DNA from: Sacculina carcini
Lineage: Eukaryota; Arthropoda; Thecostraca; Sacculinidae
NCBI GenBank assembly: GCA_916048095.2
Contig: OU696576.1
Coordinates: forward strand, 5,871,664-5,935,663
Reading direction: 5' to 3'
DNA: 64,000 bases
Both the position numbers and the translations under genes were made by a program. How positions within the stretch are numbered: the first letter of the stretch is position 1; each line of letters begins with the position of its first letter. Below, piece by piece: positions 21,105-31,434 of the stretch. Under the pieces are notes generated by a model. It searched no databases. It saw only the letters and a list, made by a program, of their open reading frames with translations, and was not told where the DNA came from.

Positions 21105-21496
21105 GTGAGTGTCGTCGGGCACCGCACGTGCGCGCGGGACGACGAGGCTTCTGTTAGACTACAGTGGTGACATTAAAGTGGCAGCGGGTAACCCCCGACC
21201 TGCCATTCTCCTGGGCTTCATTATTCTAATCCTGTACCTCCCAGTAAAAGTGGACAACATAATTCAGTATACCTTGAACTTTCAAGTAAATGTATGTTAT
21301 CACTTTATTTACACATTACTATATTTATAGTAATGTCTGTGTGGCAATTCACTGTTATGTCGTTTGTTCATTGCTGATTGATCTAATGTCATTGCTTTTC
21401 AGCTCACCAACAGTGATGAGCTCTTATCAAGTAACGTAGGCAATGTATGTATCACAATAGCATTTCCGATATTTAGTTTTCATATAGTGTCAGGCA
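21105..21496. other. TUFM intron 3, 5' portion
   Basis: Intron sequence before the inserted hAT element. Nothing coding or structured is recognised. Confidence 0.7.
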
Positions 21497-23005
21497 TAGA
21501 GATGCGACCTAAAATAAAAACGATGTGTTTTATATATAAAAAACATTTTTTTGCCAAAACCCTCGACCAAAAACACGTTTTTTAAGAGTCATGCAAATAA
21601 TTCAAATTATGGAAATGGTATATTTGGGATGTTAAATGAATTATTTTTATCAACACATGAGTTATTCATGCTATTTGTGACCCTATCAAATTGAATTGTC
21701 ATTAAATATGCGCAATAAATTGGTATAATGTGTCTGAAAGCCCTAACATCATTGTTTGCACGGTACTGTGCGGCACTTCTATGTACAGTACAGCTTTGCA
21801 TTCAATTGTTGAGTTAATCATTGTGTAAGAAAGCAGGGTTTGAGAACCGTTTTTTATGCTAAAATCTGAAACTGTTTTGAAAAAACAACAGGTGACATAA
21901 TTTTATTTTATTTTTACATATTTCCTTTTTCCTACCAGAAATGAACTACGTTGATTATAATAACTTTCATCATTTCATTCAACAGATCAATTATTTGCAA
22001 ATATAAATGTACAAACACTGCAAATATTTACACAAAGACTACAAATATACACACAAACTTAGTGTCCCTAATGAGACTATGAATAAAAGCGGATCACATT
22101 GTTCAGAGTGGCAATCCTGACCAGAATAACGGGCAATATTTTCGTGTAGGAAAAAGGCGACTGAGGAAATATATGTAATGTACAAGAAGGTATTTGAACA
22201 TAAATATCTACATCAAAGAAACCATCATTCATAAAACCAGTTCTAAAAACAGGTTATTTATAAAATAAAACAATTAATTTGGTTATACTTTACTATATTT
22301 TGAAATAACCATGGTTAAAAAACAGTTTAAAACAAGTGGTTTAACCAGCCGCTTATACCAGCAGGCTCCTTGGTATACAAAATGTATTTGAACGTACATC
22401 AATCACATCTATCTTACATAGAGACTGTTGTAGACAACATTGTTTTATTAATAAGCGTTAGTTTAAATCGTTTTTATAGATAGTTAATAGTTAAATAGTC
22501 CGTTAGTTTTCATTAAAAAGCGTTAGTTTAAATATACGTTTGTCAAAAAAACACTTGCCCAACCAATTAAATTGTCTTGTTCTGCTGTCAACATTTTCGG
22601 AATCTGTACATTAATAAAACGAGTTTTAAAAACATCATTGCATTTTTCATAAAAAACATGGTTTCTTTTAATGATTAACTAACAAATTATTTTAAGTATC
22701 CACATCATTAAAACCATCTTTAAAGCATGGGTTTTCTCAATGAAAATCCCTAAACAACCGGACCCGGATGCACTTCCAAGCAGTCTCCTGGGATATTTAT
22801 TGATATATATTTTTGTTTTTTATACTATTATCAAATTATCTTTGAAATAAGACACGTAAATATCTACAAACCATCGATTAAACTCATGTATATGTACTAA
22901 AATCCAACATCCGATGCCAATTGGGGCTAATTCAAAAAACATAAAAAACTGATAAAACTTTTTTTGCAAAAAAAACGCATCCAAAAAACATTTTTTGCAT
23001 CTCTA
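21497..23005. mobile_element. Non-autonomous hAT element, family M1 copy 1
   Basis: Termini TAGAGATGC and GCATCTCTA with an exact 8-bp duplication GTCAGGCA at 21489-21496 and 23006-23013. The interior is AT-rich with repeated AAACC/GGTTT blocks and no transposase. A second copy in the opposite orientation occupies 40446-42065. It lies in TUFM intron 3. Confidence 0.92.
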
Positions 23006-23219
23006 GTCAGGCATCAAGACGTGTGGTCGTAATCATCCACCTATATTGATATTATGTTATCACAACAGTAACCTCGCCATATGATAATATAATGACTATC
23101 TTATTTAAAAAGTATATAGTTATATAATTATTATTATATTCGGTAAAGGTGAGCTGCCTCCTGTGTTGTGTGCACACAGATAGTTTCGTAGATGTAGTGC
23201 CTGCGAGCTCTTACCCGCT

Positions 23220-23460
23220 GTGTGTTTGTGTGTGTGTGTGTGTGTGTCTATGTCTGCTGTGTGTGTGTGTATGCTGTGTATGATATTTGTGTGTGTGTGT
23301 GTGTGTATGCTGTGTATGATATGTGTGTCTATGTCTGCCGTGTGTTTGTGTGTGTGTGTGTCTGCTGTGTGTGTATGTTGTCTACTGTATGTGTTTGTGT
23401 GTGTGTGTGTGTGTGTATGATGTGTGATGTGTGTGTGTGTGTGTGTGTGTGTGCATGCAC
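23220..23460 (+). repeat. Compound (TG)n tract before TUFM exon 4
   Basis: Several (TG)n runs separated by ATGATATG- and TCTGC-type interruptions, ending about 25 nt before the exon 4 acceptor (TTTGTCAG). Open frames here are repeat artefacts. Confidence 0.9.
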
Positions 23461-23483
23461 GTCTGTGGGTGCGTGTTTGTCAG

Positions 23484-23643
23484 ACGCGGCATGGTCATGT
23501 GCAAGCCGGGCTCGCTCAAGACGTTCGACCACTTCATGGCCAAGCTGTACTTGTTGAACAAGGAGGAAGGTGGAGGCATTCATCCACTAATCAACTATAC
23601 CAAGTTCAACATGTACAGTCTCACATGGGACATCTTGTGCGAG
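23484..23643 (+). CDS. TUFM: TUFM exon 4 (domain III), followed by a GC donor
   Basis: The acceptor is TTTGTCAG. It encodes RGMVMCKPGSLKTFDHFMAK, LYLLNKEEGGGIHPLINYTK and FNMYSLTWDILCE, the domain III start of EF-Tu (family KPGS.K, LSKEEGGRH.PF, FSLTWD). The exon ends GAG followed by GCAAGT, a classic GC-AG intron donor. The next GT (four bases on) would break the frame to exon 5, so the GC donor is supported by phase. 160 nt, phase 2 in and 0 out. Confidence 0.93.
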
Positions 23644-24479
23644 GCAAGTGGTTTTCTTGATGTTTCCTTGCTGTTTTCTTTTGAAAATTAAATTGTTTTG
23701 AAAATATCTGCGATTCTGCTGTTTGGTAAAATTCAGCTCAGTAGAACCAGGTTAATAGGAGCGTGCATACACAAATTTCTGGTTTCGCGAAATTGTTCAC
23801 TGACATTACCAATTGTGTTGTTTTGGTTACAGGTAAAGTTTGGTCCAAAAACATCATGAATTAACCTTCATATGTTTAAATTCATCATACGTTTTTATAT
23901 TCACCTCAGTTCATTTTGGAACAATATCGTTGAATAAGAAAAGTGGAAAATGAAAATATTACGAATAGATGGCAATGTTTATTCTAATTATGTGTTTCTA
24001 TTTACGAGAACGTTTCCGTAAGGATTTATTTTTCTGACTCGAGGCCTAATGTACTACCAATTGTTTTATATATATTACGCGCAGGGTTTGTAAAAATTGT
24101 TTTTCAAAACAAAAACCACTGTTTTTTATAAAACAAAACAAAAAAACACTGGTTGTTTTGGTTTTATCCAAAGAACAATACTTTTTTGTCAGACTCGCCT
24201 AATTTTCATGATTATTTTCATTGCTCACACACGCAAAATCATTTAGGGCTTACGTTTGAACGATTATCATTTAAAAAATCCATTTCACCAGAAAATTCTA
24301 ATGTCGGTGCTAATCAGCTTTATGCCACAGCTAGCTGGTGTATGTAGCAACAAGTAAACTTCTCAAGTGATCTAAAATACGTTTATTATAGTCATGTATT
24401 TAAGATTATATGTTCAAATATAAATATAATAAATAGTAAAAAATATATAATACATAGCAATGTATGTTAGTATCTAATA
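23644..24479. other. TUFM intron 4, 5' portion
   Basis: AT-rich intron. Around 24080-24180 there are alternating GTTTT/AAAAC blocks resembling the ends of the M1 hAT family, but no clean termini could be defined. Confidence 0.5.
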
Positions 24480-25110
24480 TAATACACTCGTCTCGGCCTT
24501 TTATGTGCCGAGACGGTCGCGAAGTTTGGTGTGCGCTAATCCAAAATCGGAGAATATGTGTTCAACAGCCGTTGATGCAGCTGCCACCATAAATACCTTT
24601 ACCAGCTCAATTCCAGCCTTGGTCATTTTGTTGGCGAATTGACCCCACCATTGTTGAGTATACTATAATAACTGTCTTTATTGAATGATGCTGCTTTGCA
24701 TCTGAGTTTCGTAATCATGGAAAGCAATTGAGGATACCGTGACCCGACTACATCAGTGGCTCTATCAACCTGTTCATTCACTTTTCTCATCAGATAGCGC
24801 GGATCCAGAGTGTAAACAGTCAAGTGTTTATCACTAATCGCTTGGCCGTTTCTCAAATATTTGATCCTGTTTTTGTCCATATTTCTGGACCATTCAATTG
24901 TTTGTTTCATGCTGATAGTTGATGCTCTCTTCTCTACTACTTTGCCAGTGCTTTTTCATTCTAACAACCTGCCCTACCACATAGAGCCCACATCGAAGAC
25001 ATACAAAACAACCTTTTCTACCCGGTATGCTTTCTCTTTCAAAATTTGCTCAAACTGGATCATATATCCGTCCAGTCGTAACGCACCAGACACCCTATTT
25101 CTCAGTTTAG
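24480..25110 (-). pseudogene. hAT transposase remnant (C-terminal)
   Basis: Minus-strand frames read LTVYTLDPRYL (the LDPR motif of the hAT core) and, nearer 24490, STAVEHIFSDFGLAHTKLRD, which matches the hAT C-terminal dimerisation region (typically FS.FG..HTKLRNRL). Stops and frameshifts are frequent, especially at 24911-25110. It sits in TUFM intron 4, antisense to the gene. Confidence 0.65.
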
Positions 25111-25288
25111 CTCAGTATACACTCGAATCTCGCCGCAGTTATCTGCCGTGTTAACTCAACTGACTTTGACCACAGACTGCTTCCTATATAAGTCCTTTTA
25201 TATTGTAGTCACTGGTACTGAAGCGGTGTTGCTTAGCGCGTCTCTAGACAATCGGCTTTGTTCAGACCATGAAGTGTTTGCACATGAA

Positions 25289-26440
25289 AACACGGCAATG
25301 TTTACACTGGACTTGTTGGACTTTTACTCAAAAGTCACTGACAACCTGCAAGAAAGGGATGGATGGGTGGATTGTATCTACCTAGACATGAAAAAGGCCT
25401 TCGACAAGGTACCAAGAACTAGGTTGCTATGGAAACTGAAGTATGTTGGAGGTATTGAGGGAAGGTTGCACGAGTGGATGGAGGACTATCTGACTGACAG
25501 GACGATGTGCACGAGTGTGAGAGGCGTAAGATCAGCATGGGGAAAAGTTAGTAGCGGTGTGCCACAGGGGTCGGTATTGGGCCCAACTATGTTTTTGATT
25601 TATATAAATGATATATTTGAAGGTGTAGAGAATTATATGAGTCTATTCGCTGACGATGCAAAATTGATGAAGAACGTGAGATCCAAGGAAGACTGCAAAC
25701 TGCTGCAAAAGGACCTAGACCAAATTCATCAATGGAGTATAGACTGGAACATGGAATTCAATCATACGAAATGCCATCACATGAAACTCGGAAAGAGTAA
25801 ATATCGCCCGAGCTACGAGTATAACATAGGAGGACATTTAATAGAAGAGGTGGATGAAGAAAAGGACCTGGGTATAATTTTTCAGAATAATTTATCATGT
25901 GGACGACATATAGGCAAAGTAGTAAGTATGGCGTATCAAACAATAGCGCAAATTAGAACAGTATTTAATTATTTAGACTGCGAAACACTACAAAAAGTTA
26001 TGGTTGCTATAATAAGACCCAAGCTGGAGTATGCTGAACCTGTGTGGACGCCATACAAAAAGAAAGATATAGCAAAATTAGAGAAGGTTCAAAAAATATT
26101 TTCGAAAATGATTCCGGAACTAGAGAAATTACCATATGAAGATAGATTAAAAAGACTTGGCTTGAAGACACTGCAGGAACGGAGGGAGAGAGGAGATTTA
26201 ATTGCCGTTTTCAAGTATTTAAATGAGTATGACACAGGATTTGACATTTCGGAATACAAACAAAAAGAAGGAAGACGAGGACACAACAGGAAACTAAAGA
26301 AAACCAGATGCCGCAGCGACTTGAGGAAATATGGCTTCCCGTTTAGGTGCATTACCAAATGGAATTCTTTGAGCAATGATGTTGTGGCGGCCTCAACCAT
26401 TAGTTCCTTTAAGTCGTTGTTGGACAAATGTGGCAATTGA
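25289..26440 (+). CDS. LINE reverse transcriptase, 5'-truncated (Jockey/CR1-type)
   Basis: About 380 codons without a stop. Blocks: WVDCIYLDMKKAFDKVPRTR, SGVPQGSVLGPTMFLIYIND, catalytic LFADDAKLM, WNMEFNHTKCHHMKLG, DLGIIFQNNLSCGRHIGKV, then VAIIRPKLEYAEPVW and LPYEDRLKRLGLKTLQERRE. The endonuclease and fingers are missing, so it is a 5'-truncated insertion inside TUFM intron 4 in the gene's orientation. It belongs to the same family as the fragment at 5532-7140, but retains the FADD box deleted there. It is not expected to act alone. Its stop is at 26440. Confidence 0.9.
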   Translation, partial: NTAMFTLDLLDFYSKVTDNLQERDGWVDCIYLDMKKAFDKVPRTRLLWKLKYVGGIEGRLHEWMEDYLTDRTMCTSVRGVRSAWGKVSSGVPQGSVLGPTMFLIYINDIFEGVENYMSLFADDAKLMKNVRSKEDCKLLQKDLDQIHQWSIDWNMEFNHTKCHHMKLGKSKYRPSYEYNIGGHLIEEVDEEKDLGIIFQNNLSCGRHIGKVVSMAYQTIAQIRTVFNYLDCETLQKVMVAIIRPKLEYAEPVWTPYKKKDIAKLEKVQKIFSKMIPELEKLPYEDRLKRLGLKTLQERRERGDLIAVFKYLNEYDTGFDISEYKQKEGRRGHNRKLKKTRCRSDLRKYGFPFRCITKWNSLSNDVVAASTISSFKSLLDKCGN

Positions 26441-27499
26441 GACGGGACAGCTCGAGCCATGCTCATCTCCCGTAAATTCAACTCGGTGAGAACAACTCGG
26501 TGAGAACATGATCATGTCGGTGCACATCATATGCTCAATGGTCAATGTCGGTGCACATCAGTCATCCGACTGATGTCACATTTTCCTGCGGCTGCTCTCC
26601 TCATAATGATTGTCCAAAGTGTTATCCACATGTTTTATGTGTATTCTATATGTAACAGAACACAAATGTGTGAGTGTGATATATATTAGAGATTATTCAT
26701 AATTATCTAACCAAGAAATACATGCATAGATTTATAAACACGTATGTGTTAGAGCGCCGCGCACTGGTACAATTATTCATATATTTTCCTTGGTAATGAT
26801 ATGAGTGTTATACTAATACGGTTATCTTTTTGGTATTGTTCCATTGAAACCCAATTTTTTTGTAAACAATTGTATATCAAAACCAAGGCTTAGAATGAAT
26901 ATGCCTTTTAAAAAGCACATTTTTTAATAAACCACGTGGTTTATACCATGATTGTGTACTGATTGTGGCAAAATATAGATGTATGTATGTATATTCAAAA
27001 GTATCGTAATTTATTTCCACAATACAATTTGTGCATGTCAACGTTTGCTACTGTTTTGATTCTTCTGAACTTGCAATGTTTTCACTTTGTCGCCGTCATC
27101 TGTGCGGCGTGCAGGATGTTTACGCGTTGTCATGTAAGCGTGCACCACGCGACGTTCACGAGTTGTTCTCGTGATGTTTTGATCGCGTGAGCGCTCTATT
27201 TCCTCGTCACATTTTTGTTCTTTTTCCACTTCCTCGTTTTTCCGGCCATTTGATATCTCGGTGGCTTGCGTGTTTGTGTTAGAGCACGTTCTTGTCTGGT
27301 GCACGTTCTTGTCTTGTGTGCCGTTTATAGTGGTCGTGTGTGTGCGTACGTGTGTGTTTGCGTATTTTGAGTCCGTAAGAAGGTAACATGATGTTTTTCC
27401 AATTTCCTGGGAAATATTTGTTGAGCTGCACGTGCGTGTTGTGAGTGTGTGTTGTTCACTGTGCTCGCTGTGCTCACTGCTGGTGTTGCCCTGGTTCAG
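26441..27499. other. LINE 3' end and TUFM intron 4 remainder
   Basis: The first about 200 bp are probably the LINE 3' untranslated part (a duplicated GTCGGTGCACATCA motif at about 26518-26562). After that comes AT-rich intron ending in a TG-containing acceptor region (GCTGGTGTTGCCCTGGTTCAG at the end). Confidence 0.55.
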
Positions 27500-27760
27500 A
27501 GCATGCTGCCGGCCGACAAGAAGATGATGATGCCGGGCGAGGACGCCGACGTCGAGTTCAAATTATCGCGTGCCATGGTGCTGGAGAAAGGTCAGCGATT
27601 CACGCTGCGCACCGGAGCCAAGACACTGGGCACGGGCGTGGTCACTGAGCATCTGCCGTCGCTGACGCCTCTGCAGCGTCTGCAACTGACCGAGAGCAAG
27701 AAGAAGCGCGAGAAACGACTGGCGCTGGAGTCCGAAAAACAAGAGTCGGCATCAGTCTAG
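27500..27760 (+). CDS. TUFM: TUFM exon 5 (C-terminus)
   Basis: Starts SMLPADKKMMMPGEDADVEF, then MVLEKGQRFTLRTGAKTLGT and GVVTEHLPS, the end of EF-Tu domain III (MPGED, GQRFTLR.G..T.GTG.VT). Beyond the usual end the protein continues about 35 residues, LTPLQRLQLTESKKKREKRL to ESASV, a Lys/Glu-rich tail. The stop TAG is at 27758-27760. Confidence 0.95.
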   Translation, partial: SMLPADKKMMMPGEDADVEFKLSRAMVLEKGQRFTLRTGAKTLGTGVVTEHLPSLTPLQRLQLTESKKKREKRLALESEKQESASV

Positions 27761-28768
27761 TCCCATGCTCACCATTTCTTAATTTCAGTGTTTTCGCAAA
27801 TGTTTGTGTTACAATGTGCTTTGTACAGTCATGGACCATTAGTATCGTATGTGCTGTTCAATGACTTCGATAATATTTTTGCTTTGTGTTCACGGTTCAA
27901 ATATATGTGCATGTATTGTTTGTGTTTTATTTCGTAACGCTGACTGTAGTTGGTTTCTGATTAAAGCTCCAATACCTCAGCTGGCGCGACGCAGCTCAAA
28001 CAATAGTTGCCTATGTGAAATTGTGGATGATCCAGGCAGGATGGCATCACGCGAGTTTTTCACAAACACATATTTGGTGTTTTTAGTATTTTGAGCGCGT
28101 CGCAATATGATCTAGTCGTTCGTGGTCTAACACGGCTAGACTTAGTCTTTCACTTCCTATTTATTTATTACGTTTTATATGTGATTCATCCGTTCCGTTT
28201 TTCTCGTTTGGTCGTGATCGGAATTAATTCGTACTTGGTCTGGGTAGCAGCATAATTTATGTGAATCTAGGTATTTTTAGTTGTTCGTCATTAATTTGTA
28301 TTAATTACAGCGGCTGGTGTCACATTGACTCAACTCATTAGCTGATAGTCAATTTCTGGTGTTTCAATTGGGTTTTATATTCGTTGTGCTTAATAAAACT
28401 CAGCTTGGATCCATGCATTAGTTTCGTATATCCAGCAAAGGTATATTTGCATTCACAGTTGTACACATTGCATCACTGGAACACACTTGAAAAATTCACT
28501 GTAGCTGGGAGCAATTTAAAACGGGTGTGTAGAAGTATGAAAATATTGAGCTAAATAAGTGAGAACTTGACTTTCTCTACAAGTTAAATTATTCTAGAAG
28601 CGAAAGATGAGTGTTCTGCGTTATCTGCCGTTGTTGTCGTGTTCATCGTGGTCGAGTCAGCTTCACTAATTAAATTCTGAATGGACATGAATTGTGGCAT
28701 TATGGCTGCGCAATTACATGGAGTAACAATGAAGTTCTCAGCAATCTGGATGCGAATTCATTTGATGT
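27761..28768. terminator. TUFM 3' flank with poly(A) signals
   Basis: An ATTAAA at 27960-27965 and an AATAAA at 28392-28397 are candidate polyadenylation signals for TUFM. The 3' end of the convergent minus-strand gene is at 28769. No other coding signal. Confidence 0.5.
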
Positions 28769-29839
28769 TCAATACTCGTATTTGGTGCTTGGTTCAGTGT
28801 AGCTGTATGTGCGCGGTCTTGTTTTCGGTATTGTCGCACTAGTGATTGCCGTCTTTGTGACACTCACTGTCGAAGGTGTTGAGGTTATCCACTTTGTCAC
28901 TTCACTGGTAAACCACTTGACAGGTGTGGAAGTCTTCCAGCGTGTTATCTCACGGGTGAATGTTACAGTTGAAGGTGTCACCGTCGTCCAAGCCGTTCCT
29001 GTACTGGTAACATATATAACCGAGGGTGGTAAGGTTTTCCAATTTGTTGTACCCGTGATAGTGACCTTTTCGACTGGAGTTGTAGTCTTCCAACTTGTTA
29101 CTGTCTTGGTAGCGTTTGCAACCGTAGGTGTCAAGGTTATCCAGCGCGTAACCTCGTCGGTGATTCTAATGATTGAAGGTATTACGGTCGTTGTGGTCGT
29201 GAATGTGTTGGTAATTTCATCAACAGGAGGTCCCAAAGTTTTCCAGTGTGTTACTACTCTGGTGACTAGGTTTGATGAGCATTCCATAATTGGCGCTATA
29301 CTGGACCACGCAATGGACGTAATCGTCACTGTATCCATTTGGCGGAGTTTTTCTGTGTGAACTTTGTCAGTGATATCTTCACTGGCTGTCGAGCAACCAG
29401 ACATCACTGTTATGGGCTGTTCCGTCAAGGTGACTGTGGATTGGGCAATGGAACAAATGTTTGTGTCACTTGTACCCGGTGAGGATTCCCATCGCGTCTC
29501 GACGTGTGACGGTTCTTCTCTCGGGATTATTCTCGTGCTGATTATGGTCTCTGTGATGGTCGCAGTTTTTACCGGAACCTTCGACGTATCGGTACACTCA
29601 CAAACGTATGCTGAGCAATTTCCACAGTCTGATTGCTCGGGCTGACGAAGCGTTGGATTTGTTGTTGGTGGAGCTATGTCGTAATTGGATCGAATGTTTA
29701 CTCCAGGAGCAACGAGCACCGGGGACGGCTCGTTGGCACTCCTTTTCCATCGCACTTTGTTTACGGTTTGGCTATTCGAAGCGCTTCCAATCAATACAGC
29801 CGTCCATAGAAGAATGTAGCAAGAAAGTGAAGCGGTCAT
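28769..29839 (-). CDS. Secreted Thr-rich tandem-repeat protein (unknown)
   Basis: A single 356-codon frame from ATG 29839. Residues 1-22 form a signal peptide (MTASLSCYILLWTAVLIGSA). A furin-type site RWKR follows at residues 30-33, suggesting a processed secreted precursor. A Cys cluster CGNCSAYVCEC lies near residue 75. The C-terminal half has about eight repeats of 17-20 residues built on a VTxWKTxTP core (VTHWKTLGP, VTRWITLTP, VTSWKTTTP, TTNWKTLPP, ITRWKTSTP, VTKWITSTP), one Trp each, dense in Thr and so likely O-glycosylated. A TATATAG (29947-29953, minus strand) lies about 110 bp upstream. I recognise no family; the antisense plus-strand frames are shadows. Confidence 0.75.
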   Translation of the reverse strand: MTASLSCYILLWTAVLIGSASNSQTVNKVRWKRSANEPSPVLVAPGVNIRSNYDIAPPTTNPTLRQPEQSDCGNCSAYVCECTDTSKVPVKTATITETIISTRIIPREEPSHVETRWESSPGTSDTNICSIAQSTVTLTEQPITVMSGCSTASEDITDKVHTEKLRQMDTVTITSIAWSSIAPIMECSSNLVTRVVTHWKTLGPPVDEITNTFTTTTTVIPSIIRITDEVTRWITLTPTVANATKTVTSWKTTTPVEKVTITGTTNWKTLPPSVIYVTSTGTAWTTVTPSTVTFTREITRWKTSTPVKWFTSEVTKWITSTPSTVSVTKTAITSATIPKTRPRTYSYTEPSTKYEY

Positions 29840-29953
29840 TATGAGAAAATGTCAAACATTAGCTCAGTAGGCGTCGGAGCAGTCACCGAGCATCATCTGT
29901 GGAACATAATCGGTCATACGCCCATGACATGCAGACTGCAAGACAGCTATATA

Positions 29954-30897
29954 ATGTGCAGTTCTCTGCATCAAATCAAGAATATGCTATTTGATATACT
30001 CGCATATGGCGGTGCAATATGAGCTTTATGCATGCGTTGCTTAAGGTTTCTCAAAGTTGCAAAATGAGCATATGTCATCATTAGAGTTTGTATTTTATGT
30101 GATAATTTTCGGCGTTTATGTTTTTATTATGTGACGAAAATGCCCAAATATGTTTTAAACTCCCCAAAATATTTTATGCAATTTTCATACAATATTTGAA
30201 ATTAATAAACTGTTTCATGGATTATTTGCACTTTACGCATGCATCTAGCGACATTCTATTGGGAAGCAACCTTTAGGGAGGCGAAATTTCGTAGTACGTG
30301 GTGAAAATTTTACCTTGGTTGGGCACTTCCGATGAAGTAGGGGTGCAGTGGCGGCGCCATTATTTCTCCAGTGGGGGGCTGAGGGGGGCTAAGGAAATAT
30401 TGCGGGGTTGTGCGAAACATGAGGAACAACACTCAAAATGTTCATGGTAGGGGTGTCATTTTTGACTGCTGCTTACAGGCGCTATAGTCCCAATGATTCG
30501 ATTCTACATGTACATTTTTATTAAATTAATATTTAATAAAAATGGCTGTGGCTTTCGAGTGAGCAGCCGACTTGTGTTGATTGAGCTGCGACTTGTGGCC
30601 AGCCGACACGTTTTTCTCACATGCAACGCAACATGTGCTGCTCCCATCAGACATGTTTTTTTCTGGGAAAATTCGATTTCGCATTAAATTCCTTCAACCT
30701 TTTGAGCTTGATAATACAAAAACCATTAGTGCAATTTGTGTTGAATATTTCCCGAAAAAATCAATATGAAATACATTTATGTGTAACCTTTGATTCAAAA
30801 TAAGCCAATTTCATGTGCACCTAGCTTGGAGAGATTTGATCTGCATAGTGAGTTATTGCATACCCTTTGAATCCCGTTGCCACGCTATCGGACTTAA
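29954..30897. other. Intergenic; possible MITE fragment
   Basis: AT-rich with no gene. A GC-rich patch at about 30340-30420 (GGGGTGCAGTGGCGGCGCC, then GGGGGGCTGAGGGGGGC) resembles the end of the inverted-repeat element at 37397-37684, but no partner end was found. Confidence 0.4.
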
Positions 30898-30909
30898 CCC
30901 ATTAATGCC

Positions 30910-30929
30910 GAGTGGCAACTATAGTTGCC
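30910..30929. repeat. Palindrome, copy 1
   Basis: GTGGCAACTATAGTTGCCAC, a perfect 20-bp palindrome immediately inside the left terminal repeat. Copies also lie at about 31255-31274 and, with one terminal mismatch, at about 33151-33170. Confidence 0.85.
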
Positions 30930-31434
30930 ACCAAAAACAAGCTCTCTATAATCTAAATCAAACAGACATTTGTTTACCAACGACCACCGTTCGAAAGGGG
31001 AGAATCTCCTCTTTCTCTTACGATGAGATAAGACACGTTCTACGCAGCGAGCAATCCACACATGCGAGATTATTCAGTGAGTGTCCGACATGGCTGAACA
31101 GCGCATTGATCAGAGGCATGTGATTTCATACTAAATGCGAATTTGTTTTGTTTTTTTGTCTCATCTTTTAGAGTGAAGCTTGATCTTTCCAAATATGTAC
31201 ATATATTTGCAATTTTTTAATATAATTAGATAATAAATCAGTGTTTTCGGAGAGTGGCAACTATAGTTGCCACTCGGCACTTACGTGTACAAAATATTGT
31301 CATATGGAAAGTTCTCAAGATTTAAAAAGAGATTTATCAGCTCTATGTTTCAATAACTGACTCTACATATATTTGCCTTATGTTAACAATGGAAACATAG
31401 ATATTTCAAATAAAATATTTATTTCAGATGTACT

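Noticed and set aside
23220-23660. Cys/Val-rich and Thr/His-rich frames in the TG tract
   Set aside because: Microsatellite translations, except the 23484-23643 segment, which is TUFM exon 4.
28809-29360. 183-codon plus-strand frame
   Set aside because: Antisense of the Thr-rich gene; the Val-rich composition is the complement of Thr codons, and the minus strand has the signal peptide and repeats.
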